Positions 8,466 to 17,136 of a DNA stretch of 45,786 bases are shown piece by piece. The DNA is from Solirubrobacterales bacterium. GTDB lineage: Bacteria > Actinomycetota > Thermoleophilia > Solirubrobacterales > Solirubrobacteraceae. The stretch's first letter is position 1, and each line of letters begins with the position of its first letter. The DNA lies in contig PMOY01000232.1 of assembly GCA_003165655.1 (NCBI GenBank), positions 1 through 45,786 of the forward strand, written 5' to 3'. The position numbers and the translations under genes are program-made. Below the pieces are notes generated by a model. It saw only the letters and a program-made list of their open reading frames with translations. It was not told the DNA's origin and did no database searches.

Positions 8466-9539
8466 TCAGAGGCTGGGCATCGCGCGTCGGCGTGTGCCGT
8501 CGAGGGGCAGCAGCGTGCCGTCCTCCAGCTCGCGCGCGCAGATCAGCCATCGCTCGCCATCCAGAAACGAAACGAGCGTGCCGTTGAACGGTCCATCGGG
8601 GTCTTCGACGAGGCGGATCGCGATCCGCTCGCCGAGCGAGGTATCGCCCTTGATCGGCGCGGTCACGACTGCCGACACGGGCTCCTTCCAGCGGGCGGGG
8701 GATGTACCAAGCACCCGCATCTCGCAGATCACCTCAGCCACCGCTTCCTCTGCGGTCCAGTCCAGGCCCCACAGCTGCTGGTGGCTGGGCGCGAGCTTGG
8801 CGATCTGGGCCTCGATCAACGCCCGGCACTCCGGGTCAGAGACCCTGGGGGCTGCCAGACGCAGCCAGTGATCTCTCGGGTGACGCAGGAGCCACCCAAC
8901 CGAGAAACTCTCCTCCGGCTCGGCGTGCCCCCGGCTCAGACGAAGCTCCTGGCCACGCTGCCTGCCTCGCTGGCGCGCGTCGACGAGCTCTTGGACCCGG
9001 CGGCGGGCGACATCGTCCCAGTCCTCCTCAGGCCAAGTACCGATCAGCGCGTTGATCCGATCGAGCAGCCGCAGGTTGTCGGCCGCGAGCCCTCGGTCGA
9101 TCCCCGCCGCCTTCTGGGCTAGCACGCTGCGGCGCGCCAGCGCGACACTCGCAGCCCATGACGCGTCCTCTTTCGCATCAGCGCCGGGTGCCGGTCCGGC
9201 GCCCAGCTTGATCGTGATCGCGATGACGGGTTGAAGCGCCTCAGATAACCTCAGCGCCTCGCGCGCGCAGGCAGGCAGGCCGCGATCGGACTCCGATGGT
9301 GAGGCCGCGTCCTCGCGATCCCAATCGTCGAGCACAGATCCAATCCGAGTCAGGTGTTCGTGCGCGACCGTCACGCGCACAATCATCCCCTCAACAGACC
9401 AGCCCGACAAGTCGCCTTGGCGCCGAACGCGGCGATGAGCATCGTCGCGGGCAGCGTACGCGACCGCCACCACCAACGGCGGACCCACGAGCTGGACGTA
9501 CGCGACCCACGACCACGGCCGCCACTGAGCGACGATCAC
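8466..9539 (-). CDS. Hypothetical membrane-anchored protein
   Basis: From the GTG at 9539 the product is 357 residues. Residues 5-30 form one tryptophan-rich membrane helix (WRPWSWVAYVQLVGPPLVVAVA) followed by basic residues, so the rest is probably cytoplasmic. The body is helical and charged (KLGAGPAPGADAKEDASW, LRLLDRINALIGTWPEEDWDDV, WGLDWTAEEAVAEVICEMRVLG), then a beta-rich tail (GTLVSFLDGERWLICARELEDG). I recognise no family. An upstream start at 9656 would add a basic, low-complexity stretch before the helix; the GTG with a GGTGGGG stretch just upstream fits better. Codon bias supports coding. It stands alone between two gene-free stretches. Confidence 0.6.
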   Translation of the reverse strand: MIVAQWRPWSWVAYVQLVGPPLVVAVAYAARDDAHRRVRRQGDLSGWSVEGMIVRVTVAHEHLTRIGSVLDDWDREDAASPSESDRGLPACAREALRLSEALQPVIAITIKLGAGPAPGADAKEDASWAASVALARRSVLAQKAAGIDRGLAADNLRLLDRINALIGTWPEEDWDDVARRRVQELVDARQRGRQRGQELRLSRGHAEPEESFSVGWLLRHPRDHWLRLAAPRVSDPECRALIEAQIAKLAPSHQQLWGLDWTAEEAVAEVICEMRVLGTSPARWKEPVSAVVTAPIKGDTSLGERIAIRLVEDPDGPFNGTLVSFLDGERWLICARELEDGTLLPLDGTRRRAMPSL

Positions 9540-9628
9540 GATGGGCTGCCGTGGACCCCACCGCCCGCGGTCGGTGATGCCGTGCTGTGGGATGTGTGCG
9601 GGGCGCACGCGGTCGCGACTCCGACGAC

Positions 9629-9960
9629 GGCGGCCAGCACTGCCATGTGCGCCCAATCACCGTCGGCGCCCACCTGCAACTCGTGCCGGTCTCGGCCAGG
9701 AACGCGTGGGCGGTCACCCGCCACACCGCGCTCGTGCGCACGACGGCGGCCGCACCTGCCACGCCTACCTATATCCGGTCTCGACGGGACCGGCGGGCTA
9801 TCCCGGAATCGTCGGGCCGCTCGGCGTGCTCAGGGCCACCAGCGCCGCGATCGAGTTCGACGACCCCACGGGCCACGGCCGCACACAGATCATGGTCGGC
9901 CGCGCGATCGGGCGCGCTAACCCGTCGAGCTTTATCAAGCTGCCGCCCGGTCTGCGCTGA
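9629..9960 (+). pseudogene. Frameshifted remnant of an unknown gene
   Basis: Two consecutive open segments with strong G/C third-position bias lie in different frames: about 9629-9740 (HCHVRPITVGAHLQLVPVSA, then RHTALVR) and about 9744-9960 (GRTCHAYLYPVSTGPAGYPG, ending IKLPPGLR with a stop at 9960). Joining them by a single frameshift near 9740 gives one continuous protein-like sequence. The family was not recognised and no start codon or leader is obvious. It could also be two chance frames, so confidence is low. Confidence 0.35.
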
Positions 9961-10284
9961 CGCGATCACGCGAACGTTGTCGATCGTGTTCGGAGGGTCG
10001 AACACATCGGCAGAGTCCGCACGCAGCCGCTGTAACCCAGGGCGGCATGGATATGCTCCATGGGAGTGAGGGTAGGCGCTGCCTATCGCTTCCGCGTTGG
10101 GCTGTGGCATAAGCCACGGCTGATTGCGACACCGAACGCCCGATTGGCGATCCGCCAGCTGACCTCCGAACGTTCGACCAGACGCGCCGACTCAGGCGCC
10201 CCTGGCGTCTAATGGTCGACCGTCTTGGAATGCCGTTGAGAGACGCGCATCTGGGCAAGAAGCGGCTGCCATGGTAGAAGGCAG
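9961..10284. other. Gene-free stretch
   Basis: About 325 bases before the truncated hydrolase gene. No protein, RNA gene or repeat was recognised; base composition is slightly less GC-rich than in neighbouring genes. Confidence 0.35.
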
Positions 10285-10833
10285 ATGATGCGTTTGGTCG
10301 AAACGGCGGTCCTTGAGATCGAACTCGAGGAGGGAGGTCCGGTGGACGGTCGGCCGGTGCTCTTACTGCACGGATGGCCTGACGCGCCGCGTGGCTGGCG
10401 GCCCGTGGTTAAGCGACTGCATCAGCGCGGCTGGCGCACGATCGTCCCGGCGCTGCGCGGGTCGGGCGCGACCCGATTGCGCTCGCGTGAAACGACGCGC
10501 GATGGACGCGGGATCGCGCTTGCTGGGGATGCGATCGATCTGCTGGATGTCCTCGAGCTCGATCGTGTCGCGGTGGTGGGACACGACTGGGGCGCGCGCG
10601 CGGCGTACACGCTGGCAGCGGTCGCGCCGGAGCGCGTCGGTGCGATTGTCGCCTTGGCACTTCCCTATCAACCCCGAGGGGCGTTCACGATCCCACCGTT
10701 CGAGCAGGCACGTGCCTTCTGGTACCAGTGGCTGATGTACCTCGACGCCGGGCTCCGCCACCAGCGCGATGACGTACACGATGCCCGCCGCCCACGCATA
10801 CCGCCCCCACGGTCTCGACGTCCGCGCCGCTAG
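10285..10833 (+). pseudogene. Truncated alpha/beta hydrolase (epoxide hydrolase-like)
   Basis: The first 155 or so residues are a good alpha/beta hydrolase N-half: the oxyanion-hole motif LLLHGWPD, the PALRGSGAT strand-turn, and the nucleophile elbow VVGHDWGARAAY with aspartate as nucleophile, as in epoxide hydrolases and haloalkane dehalogenases. After AFWYQWLMYLDAG the sequence turns into basic, proline-rich residues unlike the family and stops at 182 residues, against roughly 270-300 normally. The cap end, catalytic acid and catalytic histidine are missing and were not found in other frames downstream. The gene is therefore a 3'-truncated relic. ATG 10285 or 10288 is the likely start. Confidence 0.72.
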
Positions 10834-11129
10834 CACGATGCGAACTTCCCCCGTGACGTCAGCCCGCATCGTCCCGCTGAGGAAATTGTCATCACCATCA
10901 ACTCCCTTTCGTGAGCCCCAGCCACACGACCGTTCTCCCGACGGACGGCCTCAAGGTCAACCCACGCCGACACTGGCGCAAAGGGGCTAATTCCAGCAGC
11001 CAGCGCCCGTAAGGGGATCCATCAGCGCACGCACGCCAACCAGGCGTCTCAGCACGCCGATCGCAGCATCTGCGTCTCACATAGGCTGTTCGTTGAAGCT
11101 GCGCGTGATCGAGTTCCCTGACCCCGCGA
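10834..11129. other. Gene-free stretch
   Basis: About 300 bases between the truncated hydrolase and the WD40 remnant. Nothing recognisable; likely contains the junctions where both neighbouring genes lost sequence. Confidence 0.35.
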
Positions 11130-11351
11130 TCGGGTCGTATTCGCCCCAACAGCGAGGACATCTACGGCTGGGACAACAACAATGACGTCCGCGAGTGGGA
11201 CGCGTGCCCTGACTGCGAGAATCCCCGGGCCCTGCTCGCGCTCGCGAGAACCCGCGTGACCCGCACGCTCTCACGGGAGGAGCTGCAAGAGTTCGGGGTC
11301 GGTGAGACCTCGGCGGCGTGGGCGTCGGCGTCGCCGTTGCGGTGGAATTGA
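11130..11351 (+). pseudogene. C-terminal remnant of a WD40-repeat protein
   Basis: An open segment with no plausible start reads a final WD40-like blade (SEDIYGWDNNNDVREWDAC) followed by a tail characteristic of actinobacterial WD40/regulator proteins: CPDCENPRALLALARTRVTR then LSREELQEFGVG, a cysteine pair and an LxxEE tail. All upstream repeats are missing. The TGA stop at 11349-11351 overlaps the first base of the exonuclease III start codon (TGATG), so the remnant frame runs directly into the next gene. It is most likely the 3' end of a gene removed by deletion. The family assignment is from memory of the tail motif. Confidence 0.55.
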
Positions 11352-12214
11352 TGCGGATCGCGACCTGGAACGTCAACTCAGTCAAGCAGCGGCTGCCTCG
11401 GCTGCTCCCGTGGCTCGATGAGCGCCAGCCCGACGTCGTGTGTCTCCAGGAGACGAAGCTTGCCGACGATGCGTTCGTCGATCTGGTCGGTGACGAGCTC
11501 GCCAACCGCAGGTATACCGTCGCGCTTCACGGCGAGGCGACGTGGAACGGGGTGGCGATCCTCTCGCGCGTCGGGCTGAGCGACGTTGTCGCGGGCGTCC
11601 CCGGTGCGCCCGGCTTCCCGCATCCGGAGGCGCGCGCGGTGTCGGCGACCTGTGGCGAGATCCGGGTGGTCTCGGTATACGTGCCCAATGGGCGCACGCC
11701 GGGCTCCGAGCACTACCGGTACAAGCTCGCCTGGCTGGCTTCGCTACGGGAGATGGTTGCCGCCGGTCCTCAGGCGACGATCGTATGTGGCGACATGAAC
11801 ATCGCACCGACCGACGACGACGTTTTCGATCCGGACGCCTATGTCGGCCAGACTCATGTCACGCCGCCCGAGCGGGCGGCACTGGCCGAGCTGCAGGCGC
11901 TCGGCTTGCACGACGTGGTGCGCGATCGCTGGCCGAACGAGCGGGTATTCAGCTACTGGGACTACCGGGCAGGGATGTTCCACCAGGACCTCGGGATGCG
12001 GATCGATCTGATCCTTGCCAGCACCCCGGTCGCGAGTCGGGTTCGGGCGGCGTGGGTCGATCGCCAGGCCCGCAAGGGCCGGGGACCAAGCGATCACGCG
12101 CCTGTGATCGCCGACCTGGACGAGGCGCCGGACGGGGACATCGGGCCGGTGGTGCCGCCGCCGTCGGCGCCCGTGACCAAGCGCCGCTCGGTCAAGCTAC
12201 CCCAGTCCCGGTGA
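11351..12214 (+). CDS. xthA: Exodeoxyribonuclease III (AP endonuclease)
   Basis: The 287-residue product is a complete EEP-fold nuclease: IATWNVNSVKQRLPRL (metal/phosphate-binding Asn), VVCLQETKL (metal-binding Glu), VVSVYVPNGR, the GDMNIAPTDDDV catalytic Asp/Asn segment, YRAGMFHQDLGMRIDLIL, and the final SDHAPV with catalytic Asp-His. It cleaves DNA 5' to abasic sites and trims 3' ends in base excision repair. ATG 11351 is chosen because homologues begin MRIATWNVNS; a GTG at 11318 would add a valine-rich leader. The tail after SDHAPVIADL is proline-rich and variable. It ends 4 bases from the converging LigD-type gene. Confidence 0.95.
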   Translation: MRIATWNVNSVKQRLPRLLPWLDERQPDVVCLQETKLADDAFVDLVGDELANRRYTVALHGEATWNGVAILSRVGLSDVVAGVPGAPGFPHPEARAVSATCGEIRVVSVYVPNGRTPGSEHYRYKLAWLASLREMVAAGPQATIVCGDMNIAPTDDDVFDPDAYVGQTHVTPPERAALAELQALGLHDVVRDRWPNERVFSYWDYRAGMFHQDLGMRIDLILASTPVASRVRAAWVDRQARKGRGPSDHAPVIADLDEAPDGDIGPVVPPPSAPVTKRRSVKLPQSR

Positions 12215-12217
12215 CGG

Positions 12218-13279
12218 CTACCGGCGGTCTCGATCGCGCGAAGGCTGCACCCGCTTAGGCTCTCCCGGCATCTTCGGGTAGTCGGGCGGGTAGGGTAGGT
12301 CTCCCTTGCCCTCGGTGCCATCGGTCTCGTACATGTCCAAGAGCGGCTGCAACGAGTGGGCCGCGTCGTCGATGGCAGCGTGGAGATCGCCCACCTCGGC
12401 GAAGCGAGCGGGCATCGTCGCCACGGTGAAGTCCTCGGGCGCGACCGTGGGGAGCTCATCCCAGGCCACCGGCGCGGACACCGGCGCGCCCGCCTTGGGC
12501 CGAATGCTGTACGCGGAGGCGATGGTGCGATCACGCGCGTTCTGGTTGTAGTCGACGAAGATGCGCTGGCCGCGCTCCTCCTTCCACCAGTTGGTCGTCA
12601 CCTGGCCGGGGAGACGCCGCTCGAGCTCACGACCGAAGGTGATCGCGGCGTGGCGGACGTCGGTGAACGTCCAGCGTGGCGCGATCCGGACGTAGATATG
12701 GACACCCCGGCCGCCCGACGTCTTCGGGAAGCCGATGTAGCCCAGCTCATGCAAGAGCACGCGGGCCTCGGCGGCGACCCGCACGGCGTCCGCGAAGTCG
12801 GTGCCCGGCTGCGGGTCGAGGTCGATGCGCAGCTCGTCTGGATGGTCAACGTCGTCGCTGCGAACCGGCCACGGGTGAAAGGTGATCGTGCCCATCTGCG
12901 CCGCCCAGCCGACAACTGCCACCTCGGTGGGGCAGATCTCATCCGCGGAGCGCCCCGACGGGAACTGGATCCGTGAAGTCTGCACGTAGTCCGGAGCTCC
13001 CCGCGGGATGCGCTTCTGAAAGAAGGCGTCGCCGCCACCCCGCTCACGGGTCGAGATGACGATGCCCGGGTGGACGCCCTTCGGCCAGCGCTCGAGCGTC
13101 GTCGGTCGCCGCTGGAGTGCGCGCATGATGCCGTCGCCAACGGCGAGGTAGTACTCGACGATGTCGAGCTTTGTCACTGCCCGTGAGCGTTCGGTCATCG
13201 GGAAGATCACGCGCTCGGGGTTGGACACGCGCAAATCGCGCCCACCGGCGTCGACCATGATTGCCTCAGACGCAGCCAT
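12218..13279 (-). CDS. Standalone LigD polymerase domain (NHEJ primase-polymerase)
   Basis: The 353-residue protein is an archaeo-eukaryotic primase-type LigD polymerase domain: VSNPERVIFP start region, RYPxG-equivalent TTLERWPKGVHPG, FFQKRIP, the metal-binding ELRIDLDPQPG pair of aspartates, KTSGGRGVHIYVRI, and IFVDYNQNARDRTIASAYS. It should add nucleotides, often ribonucleotides, at broken ends in non-homologous end joining. Neither ligase nor phosphoesterase domain is attached and no ku gene is in the window, so partners must be elsewhere. An internal ATG at 13258 (MVDAGGRDL) is an equally plausible start. The C-terminal 50 residues are charged and variable. Confidence 0.92.
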   Translation of the reverse strand: MAASEAIMVDAGGRDLRVSNPERVIFPMTERSRAVTKLDIVEYYLAVGDGIMRALQRRPTTLERWPKGVHPGIVISTRERGGGDAFFQKRIPRGAPDYVQTSRIQFPSGRSADEICPTEVAVVGWAAQMGTITFHPWPVRSDDVDHPDELRIDLDPQPGTDFADAVRVAAEARVLLHELGYIGFPKTSGGRGVHIYVRIAPRWTFTDVRHAAITFGRELERRLPGQVTTNWWKEERGQRIFVDYNQNARDRTIASAYSIRPKAGAPVSAPVAWDELPTVAPEDFTVATMPARFAEVGDLHAAIDDAAHSLQPLLDMYETDGTEGKGDLPYPPDYPKMPGEPKRVQPSRDRDRR

Positions 13280-13385
13280 GCACCCGGAGTTCTACGGCAC
13301 CGCCGGCCGAGTGGTCGGTCGGCCGCGACCCGGCGGGCTCCGGCACCCCGGGCTCATCGGGTCATGCGGGGCGTATGTCATCGGG

Positions 13386-15086
13386 TCATGCGGAGACGTA
13401 TCGGGCTCCGAGCGTCGCCGCGAGCGTGCGATGAGCCGGTCCGGCTCCGATGAGGATCGAGCGTGAGAGCTCGAGCTCGTGTGCTCGCGCGAAAGCGAGC
13501 GCGAGCCCTGGCAGCGGCGGCCGACACCAGCAGCTCGGGGGGCCGCCTGCGTGGGGACAGAGCGCGCTCTGCACCGGGCCAGAGACCGCGCCGGTGAGGC
13601 GGACGACACAGGGGTCGAGCATGTCCAGTGCGCCGTCGGGGATCCAGTCGAAGATCAGATGTGGCGCGTCGCGATCGCCGCTTTGCAGTGCGTGCTCCCA
13701 AGCTGGTTCCCGCAGCGCCGCTGCCGCAACGAAGACACCCCTGCGCGCACGCTCTGATGATCGGTGGATGCGCCTGAAGGGCATCACCTCCACGCCCGCG
13801 AATCCCTCGTCGGCAGAGGGCGGCTCGAGCTCGCGAAGGGCGCGCATTTGGGACGTCGGGGTGAGCACGCCCTGCGCTCCTCGCGCCAGCTTTCGCAGCT
13901 CGTCGGGGGTCGGGAGAGTCCCGAAACGCTCGAGCAGACGCTCGACAAGATTGACCTGCGCTTGCGCGAGCGGCGTGCTGAGCCACACGCACCTCGTCGG
14001 GATCTGGTGTCGGCTCGCCGCCTCGATCACGTAGCTTCGCGCAGCACGCGCGAGATACGTGTTGTCGAGGACGACCCGCCGAACGCCTGACGACAGCTCC
14101 TCTTCCAGCGCATGGGCGAGCTCGCGCAAGCCGCCGCCGCGCTCGTCGCGGTTGAGACGCAGGTAGCCGCGGGCGACGTACTCCGCGGCGATTCGGCTCT
14201 TCCCGGCGCCCGGGATTCCCATCACGAGGAGCACTTCAGCGTCATCCGGCGGTCGCGGTGGCTCGCGCCGAGCCCGACGGGAGCCGCCGAACACGCGGCC
14301 CAGGACGGCTCGGTCCTCAGCGCCAAGGCCGAGCTGTGCCGCGTGAGCTGCGCTGCGCGCCGTTTCGGGGCGCCGTGCGCCTGGGATCGCGATCACGGCC
14401 GGGGACAGCTCGAGCACCCACGCGAGGGCGACCTCGGCCGGGTCAACGCCGTGTGCGTGCGCGACATCAGCCAACGGCCGGCGTCGAGCCAGGGCGACCG
14501 CGCGACGCGGCCCGCCAAGCGGGGAGTGGGCGATCACCGCGATTCCCATCTCGGCGCAGCGCTCGACGACACCTCCGCGAAGCGCGCGATCATCGTCGAG
14601 ACTGAGCGCGACCTCGACCGCCGTCACCGGAGCGAGCTCGAGCGCCTCGTCGAGTTGCGCGCGATTGACATTCGACAGCCCGACGCGACGCACGACGCCT
14701 TCGGAGATCAGTCGAGCGAGTGCGCGCACCGAGGTGCGCCATGGTGTCCGCGGATCGGGCGCGTGGATGAGATAGACGTCAATCGGTAAGCCGTCGAGGG
14801 CGACCAGGCTCGCCTCGCAGTCACTGAGGATCGCCTTCGCGCGCCCGTCGGGCACCCACGCGCCGTCCGATCGCGTCATGCCCCCTTTTGTCACGATCCG
14901 CGCGGTCCGCTGCCGGCCACACTGTCGCAGAGCAGCGGCCAGGAGCCGCTCGTTGTGACCGAGCTCAGCCTCGCCGCGCCCGTACGCGCGAGCGGTGTCG
15001 AACACGGTGATGCCCGCCTCGGCGGCCGCCGCGATCGTCTCGCCGGCGAGCTCCTCGTCACCGCTCTCGTCGGTCGATAGACGCAT
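13386..15086 (-). CDS. Aldo/keto reductase - P-loop polynucleotide-kinase-like - degenerate HAD fusion
   Basis: From ATG 15086 the protein has 566 residues. Residues 1-270 form an aldo/keto reductase barrel with the tetrad Asp30, Tyr35, Lys67, His108 intact (VFDTARAYG, VTKGG, LIHAPD). Residues 284-440 are a P-loop kinase of the T4 polynucleotide-kinase type: MGIPGAGKSR, LRLNRDE, VVLDNTYLARAARS. Residues 475-566 resemble the C-half of a GmhB/HisB-N HAD phosphatase with the zinc pattern CPH...C.C (510-521), but the DxDGT motif is absent and the usual GDS reads GAG. The open frame continues 5' of the ATG and encodes ELRVGLGC, which fits the missing first strand, yet no standard start is seen there. 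Function of the fusion is unknown; the kinase part could act on nucleic acid or a small molecule. Confidence 0.85.
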   Translation of the reverse strand: MRLSTDESGDEELAGETIAAAAEAGITVFDTARAYGRGEAELGHNERLLAAALRQCGRQRTARIVTKGGMTRSDGAWVPDGRAKAILSDCEASLVALDGLPIDVYLIHAPDPRTPWRTSVRALARLISEGVVRRVGLSNVNRAQLDEALELAPVTAVEVALSLDDDRALRGGVVERCAEMGIAVIAHSPLGGPRRAVALARRRPLADVAHAHGVDPAEVALAWVLELSPAVIAIPGARRPETARSAAHAAQLGLGAEDRAVLGRVFGGSRRARREPPRPPDDAEVLLVMGIPGAGKSRIAAEYVARGYLRLNRDERGGGLRELAHALEEELSSGVRRVVLDNTYLARAARSYVIEAASRHQIPTRCVWLSTPLAQAQVNLVERLLERFGTLPTPDELRKLARGAQGVLTPTSQMRALRELEPPSADEGFAGVEVMPFRRIHRSSERARRGVFVAAAALREPAWEHALQSGDRDAPHLIFDWIPDGALDMLDPCVVRLTGAVSGPVQSALCPHAGGPPSCWCRPPLPGLALAFARAHELELSRSILIGAGPAHRTLAATLGARYVSA

Positions 15087-15275
15087 GCAGCCGAGGCCGA
15101 CGCGAAGCTCCGAGGGGTCAAGCCATGGAGGGCGACTCAGGCCATAGAGGATAGCCGCGAACCGCCCTCCGGCTGAGTCTCAGGGAGGGCCTGTCGATGA
15201 GATGCGCCCGCGGCATCGCACGATGCGCCACTGCGATCTGGAAATCGGGAGGGTCAACCCGTAGCGTGCCGCGGC

Positions 15276-17117
15276 GTGGCTTTGTTGCGACGTCTGGTGA
15301 CACGCGGGTCGTTCGCTTGGTGGCGGTCGCCCGAGGGCCACCCAGCTTGGGCGCGTCCCGCGCTCCTGGCCCTGACGGCCCTGGCGGGCTTCCTCTACTC
15401 GTGGAACGCCACGGGCAACCTCGAGATCTATTACGCGGCGGCCGTGCGCAGCATGTCGATGAGCTGGCACAACTTCTTCTTCGCGGCATTCGACCCGGCC
15501 GGCACGGTCACCGTCGACAAGCTCCCCGGGGCATTCTGGGTACAGGCTCTGTCCGTGCGCGTGTTCGGGCTCCACGCGTGGGCCATCGTTGCCCCCCAGA
15601 TCGTGGAAGGGATGGCGAGCGTCCTCATCCTGTACCACGCCGTCCGCCGGCTGTCAGGAGCCCTCGCCGGCATCGCCGCGGCTGCCGTGCTCGTGCTCTC
15701 TCCGGCGACGGTTGCTCTCAACCGGGGCAACATCTCCGACACCCTGTTGGTCCTCCTGCTCCTCCTCGCAGCCGACGCCACCGTCACCGCCGTGATCTCC
15801 GGGCGCATGCGAAGCCTGATCCTCGCCGGGATCTTCGTCGGACTGGCTTTCCAAGCGAAGATGATCGAGGCGTGGCTCGTCCTGCCGGCGCTCGCTCTCG
15901 CCTATCTGCTCGCTGGCCCCGGCGGACGGGGCCGCCGGCTCGGGCGACTCGGCGCCACCGGGGTCGTCGTGGCTGCGGTGTCGCTTAGCTGGATGCTCGT
16001 TGTCTCCCTCTCGCTCGCGACCGGCCGCCCCTACGTCGACGGCAGCAGCGGAAACTCGATCTTCAGCCAAGTGTTCGTGTACAACGGCTTCGGCCGGCTC
16101 GACCAGGCGTCACCCAATCAGCTGCTCTCGAAGGTCATCGGTCTGCCACTGGGCTCGGGCGCGGCGGGTTGGAGCCGCCTGCTCACCGGGTCCTACGGGC
16201 GCGACACGGCCTGGCTGATCCCGGCGGCGCTCCTCGCGCTCGCCGCTTGCCTGATCATCAGCAGGCGGAAAGATGATCTGCTCCGCGCCGGCAGTGTGCT
16301 GTGGGGGACATGGCTGATCGTGCTCCTGGCCACCTTCAGTGCAAGCTCATCGATCAATCCCTATTACACCGCGGCGCTGTCACCGCCGATCGCGGGGTTG
16401 CTCGGGGCGGGTCTTGCGGTGGCCTCCGAGCGCCGGGGCAGCAGGTCGGCTCGGCTCGTGGTGGCCGCCGCGGTTGCCGTGACCTGCGGGCTCGCGGCGT
16501 GGCTTCTTCCCACCAGGGGAGTCGGCCTTGTGGCCGGCTTACCGGAGGTCGAGGTCGCGCTCGGTCTCGCCGCCATCGCGGTCCTGCTCATCCCCACCGC
16601 ACTGGCAACGAGAGCCGGCGCCTTGGGCCTCGCTGCCGTCGCCGCCGTCGCAGTTCCCGCGGTGGCGTCGATCTCTCTCGTGGCCAACGGTTTCGGGCCG
16701 TTTGACACCCCCTTCGAGCCGACTGCCGCCTCGACGCTCGCGCGAACCCTGGGTGGCATCGCGAGCCAGACAGCACCTCTGCTCGCGCCCTTGGAGCAGG
16801 CCGACGACGGCCGGCCGGATCTGATGGCGACGCAAACCTCGGCTATCGCCGCTCCGTTCATCTACGATAGTGGAGAGGAGGTGCTGCCGATCGGCGGTTA
16901 CACCGGGACCATTCCCGAACCGTCACTCACCGTCCTGAAATCGATGATCGCCAAGGGCGATTTCCACATCGTCATCCAGGCGCCCACGGTCAGCGATCCG
17001 CGCCTCGTGTGGGTGGCCCGTCACTGTCTGCCCCTTAACTCGGCCACGGGATCGTCGAGCCCCGCGGGCGGGCTGGGTTTCGCCGTCTACTACTGCGGGC
17101 GCCGCCAAGGTCTGTGA
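15276..17117 (+). CDS. Family 39 membrane glycosyltransferase
   Basis: The 613-residue protein has a GT-C architecture: about ten to twelve membrane helices, with the first external loop carrying the acidic motif region (NLEIYYAAAVRSMSMSWHNF, FFAAFDPAGTVTVDKLPG) shared by actinobacterial YkcA/YkcB-like and PMT_2 transferases. The long C-terminal extracytoplasmic part (about 470-613) includes IGGYTGTIPEPSLTVLKSMI and ends in a cysteine-containing strand (YYCGRRQGL). It probably transfers a sugar from a polyprenyl-phosphate donor to an envelope acceptor; the acceptor is unknown. The GTG at 15276 gives a short basic leader. It diverges from the aldo/keto reductase fusion gene and ends 20 bases from the converging tetR. 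Confidence 0.88.
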   Translation: MALLRRLVTRGSFAWWRSPEGHPAWARPALLALTALAGFLYSWNATGNLEIYYAAAVRSMSMSWHNFFFAAFDPAGTVTVDKLPGAFWVQALSVRVFGLHAWAIVAPQIVEGMASVLILYHAVRRLSGALAGIAAAAVLVLSPATVALNRGNISDTLLVLLLLLAADATVTAVISGRMRSLILAGIFVGLAFQAKMIEAWLVLPALALAYLLAGPGGRGRRLGRLGATGVVVAAVSLSWMLVVSLSLATGRPYVDGSSGNSIFSQVFVYNGFGRLDQASPNQLLSKVIGLPLGSGAAGWSRLLTGSYGRDTAWLIPAALLALAACLIISRRKDDLLRAGSVLWGTWLIVLLATFSASSSINPYYTAALSPPIAGLLGAGLAVASERRGSRSARLVVAAAVAVTCGLAAWLLPTRGVGLVAGLPEVEVALGLAAIAVLLIPTALATRAGALGLAAVAAVAVPAVASISLVANGFGPFDTPFEPTAASTLARTLGGIASQTAPLLAPLEQADDGRPDLMATQTSAIAAPFIYDSGEEVLPIGGYTGTIPEPSLTVLKSMIAKGDFHIVIQAPTVSDPRLVWVARHCLPLNSATGSSSPAGGLGFAVYYCGRRQGL

Positions 17118-17136
17118 ACGCTGGATGCCGGTGTGC

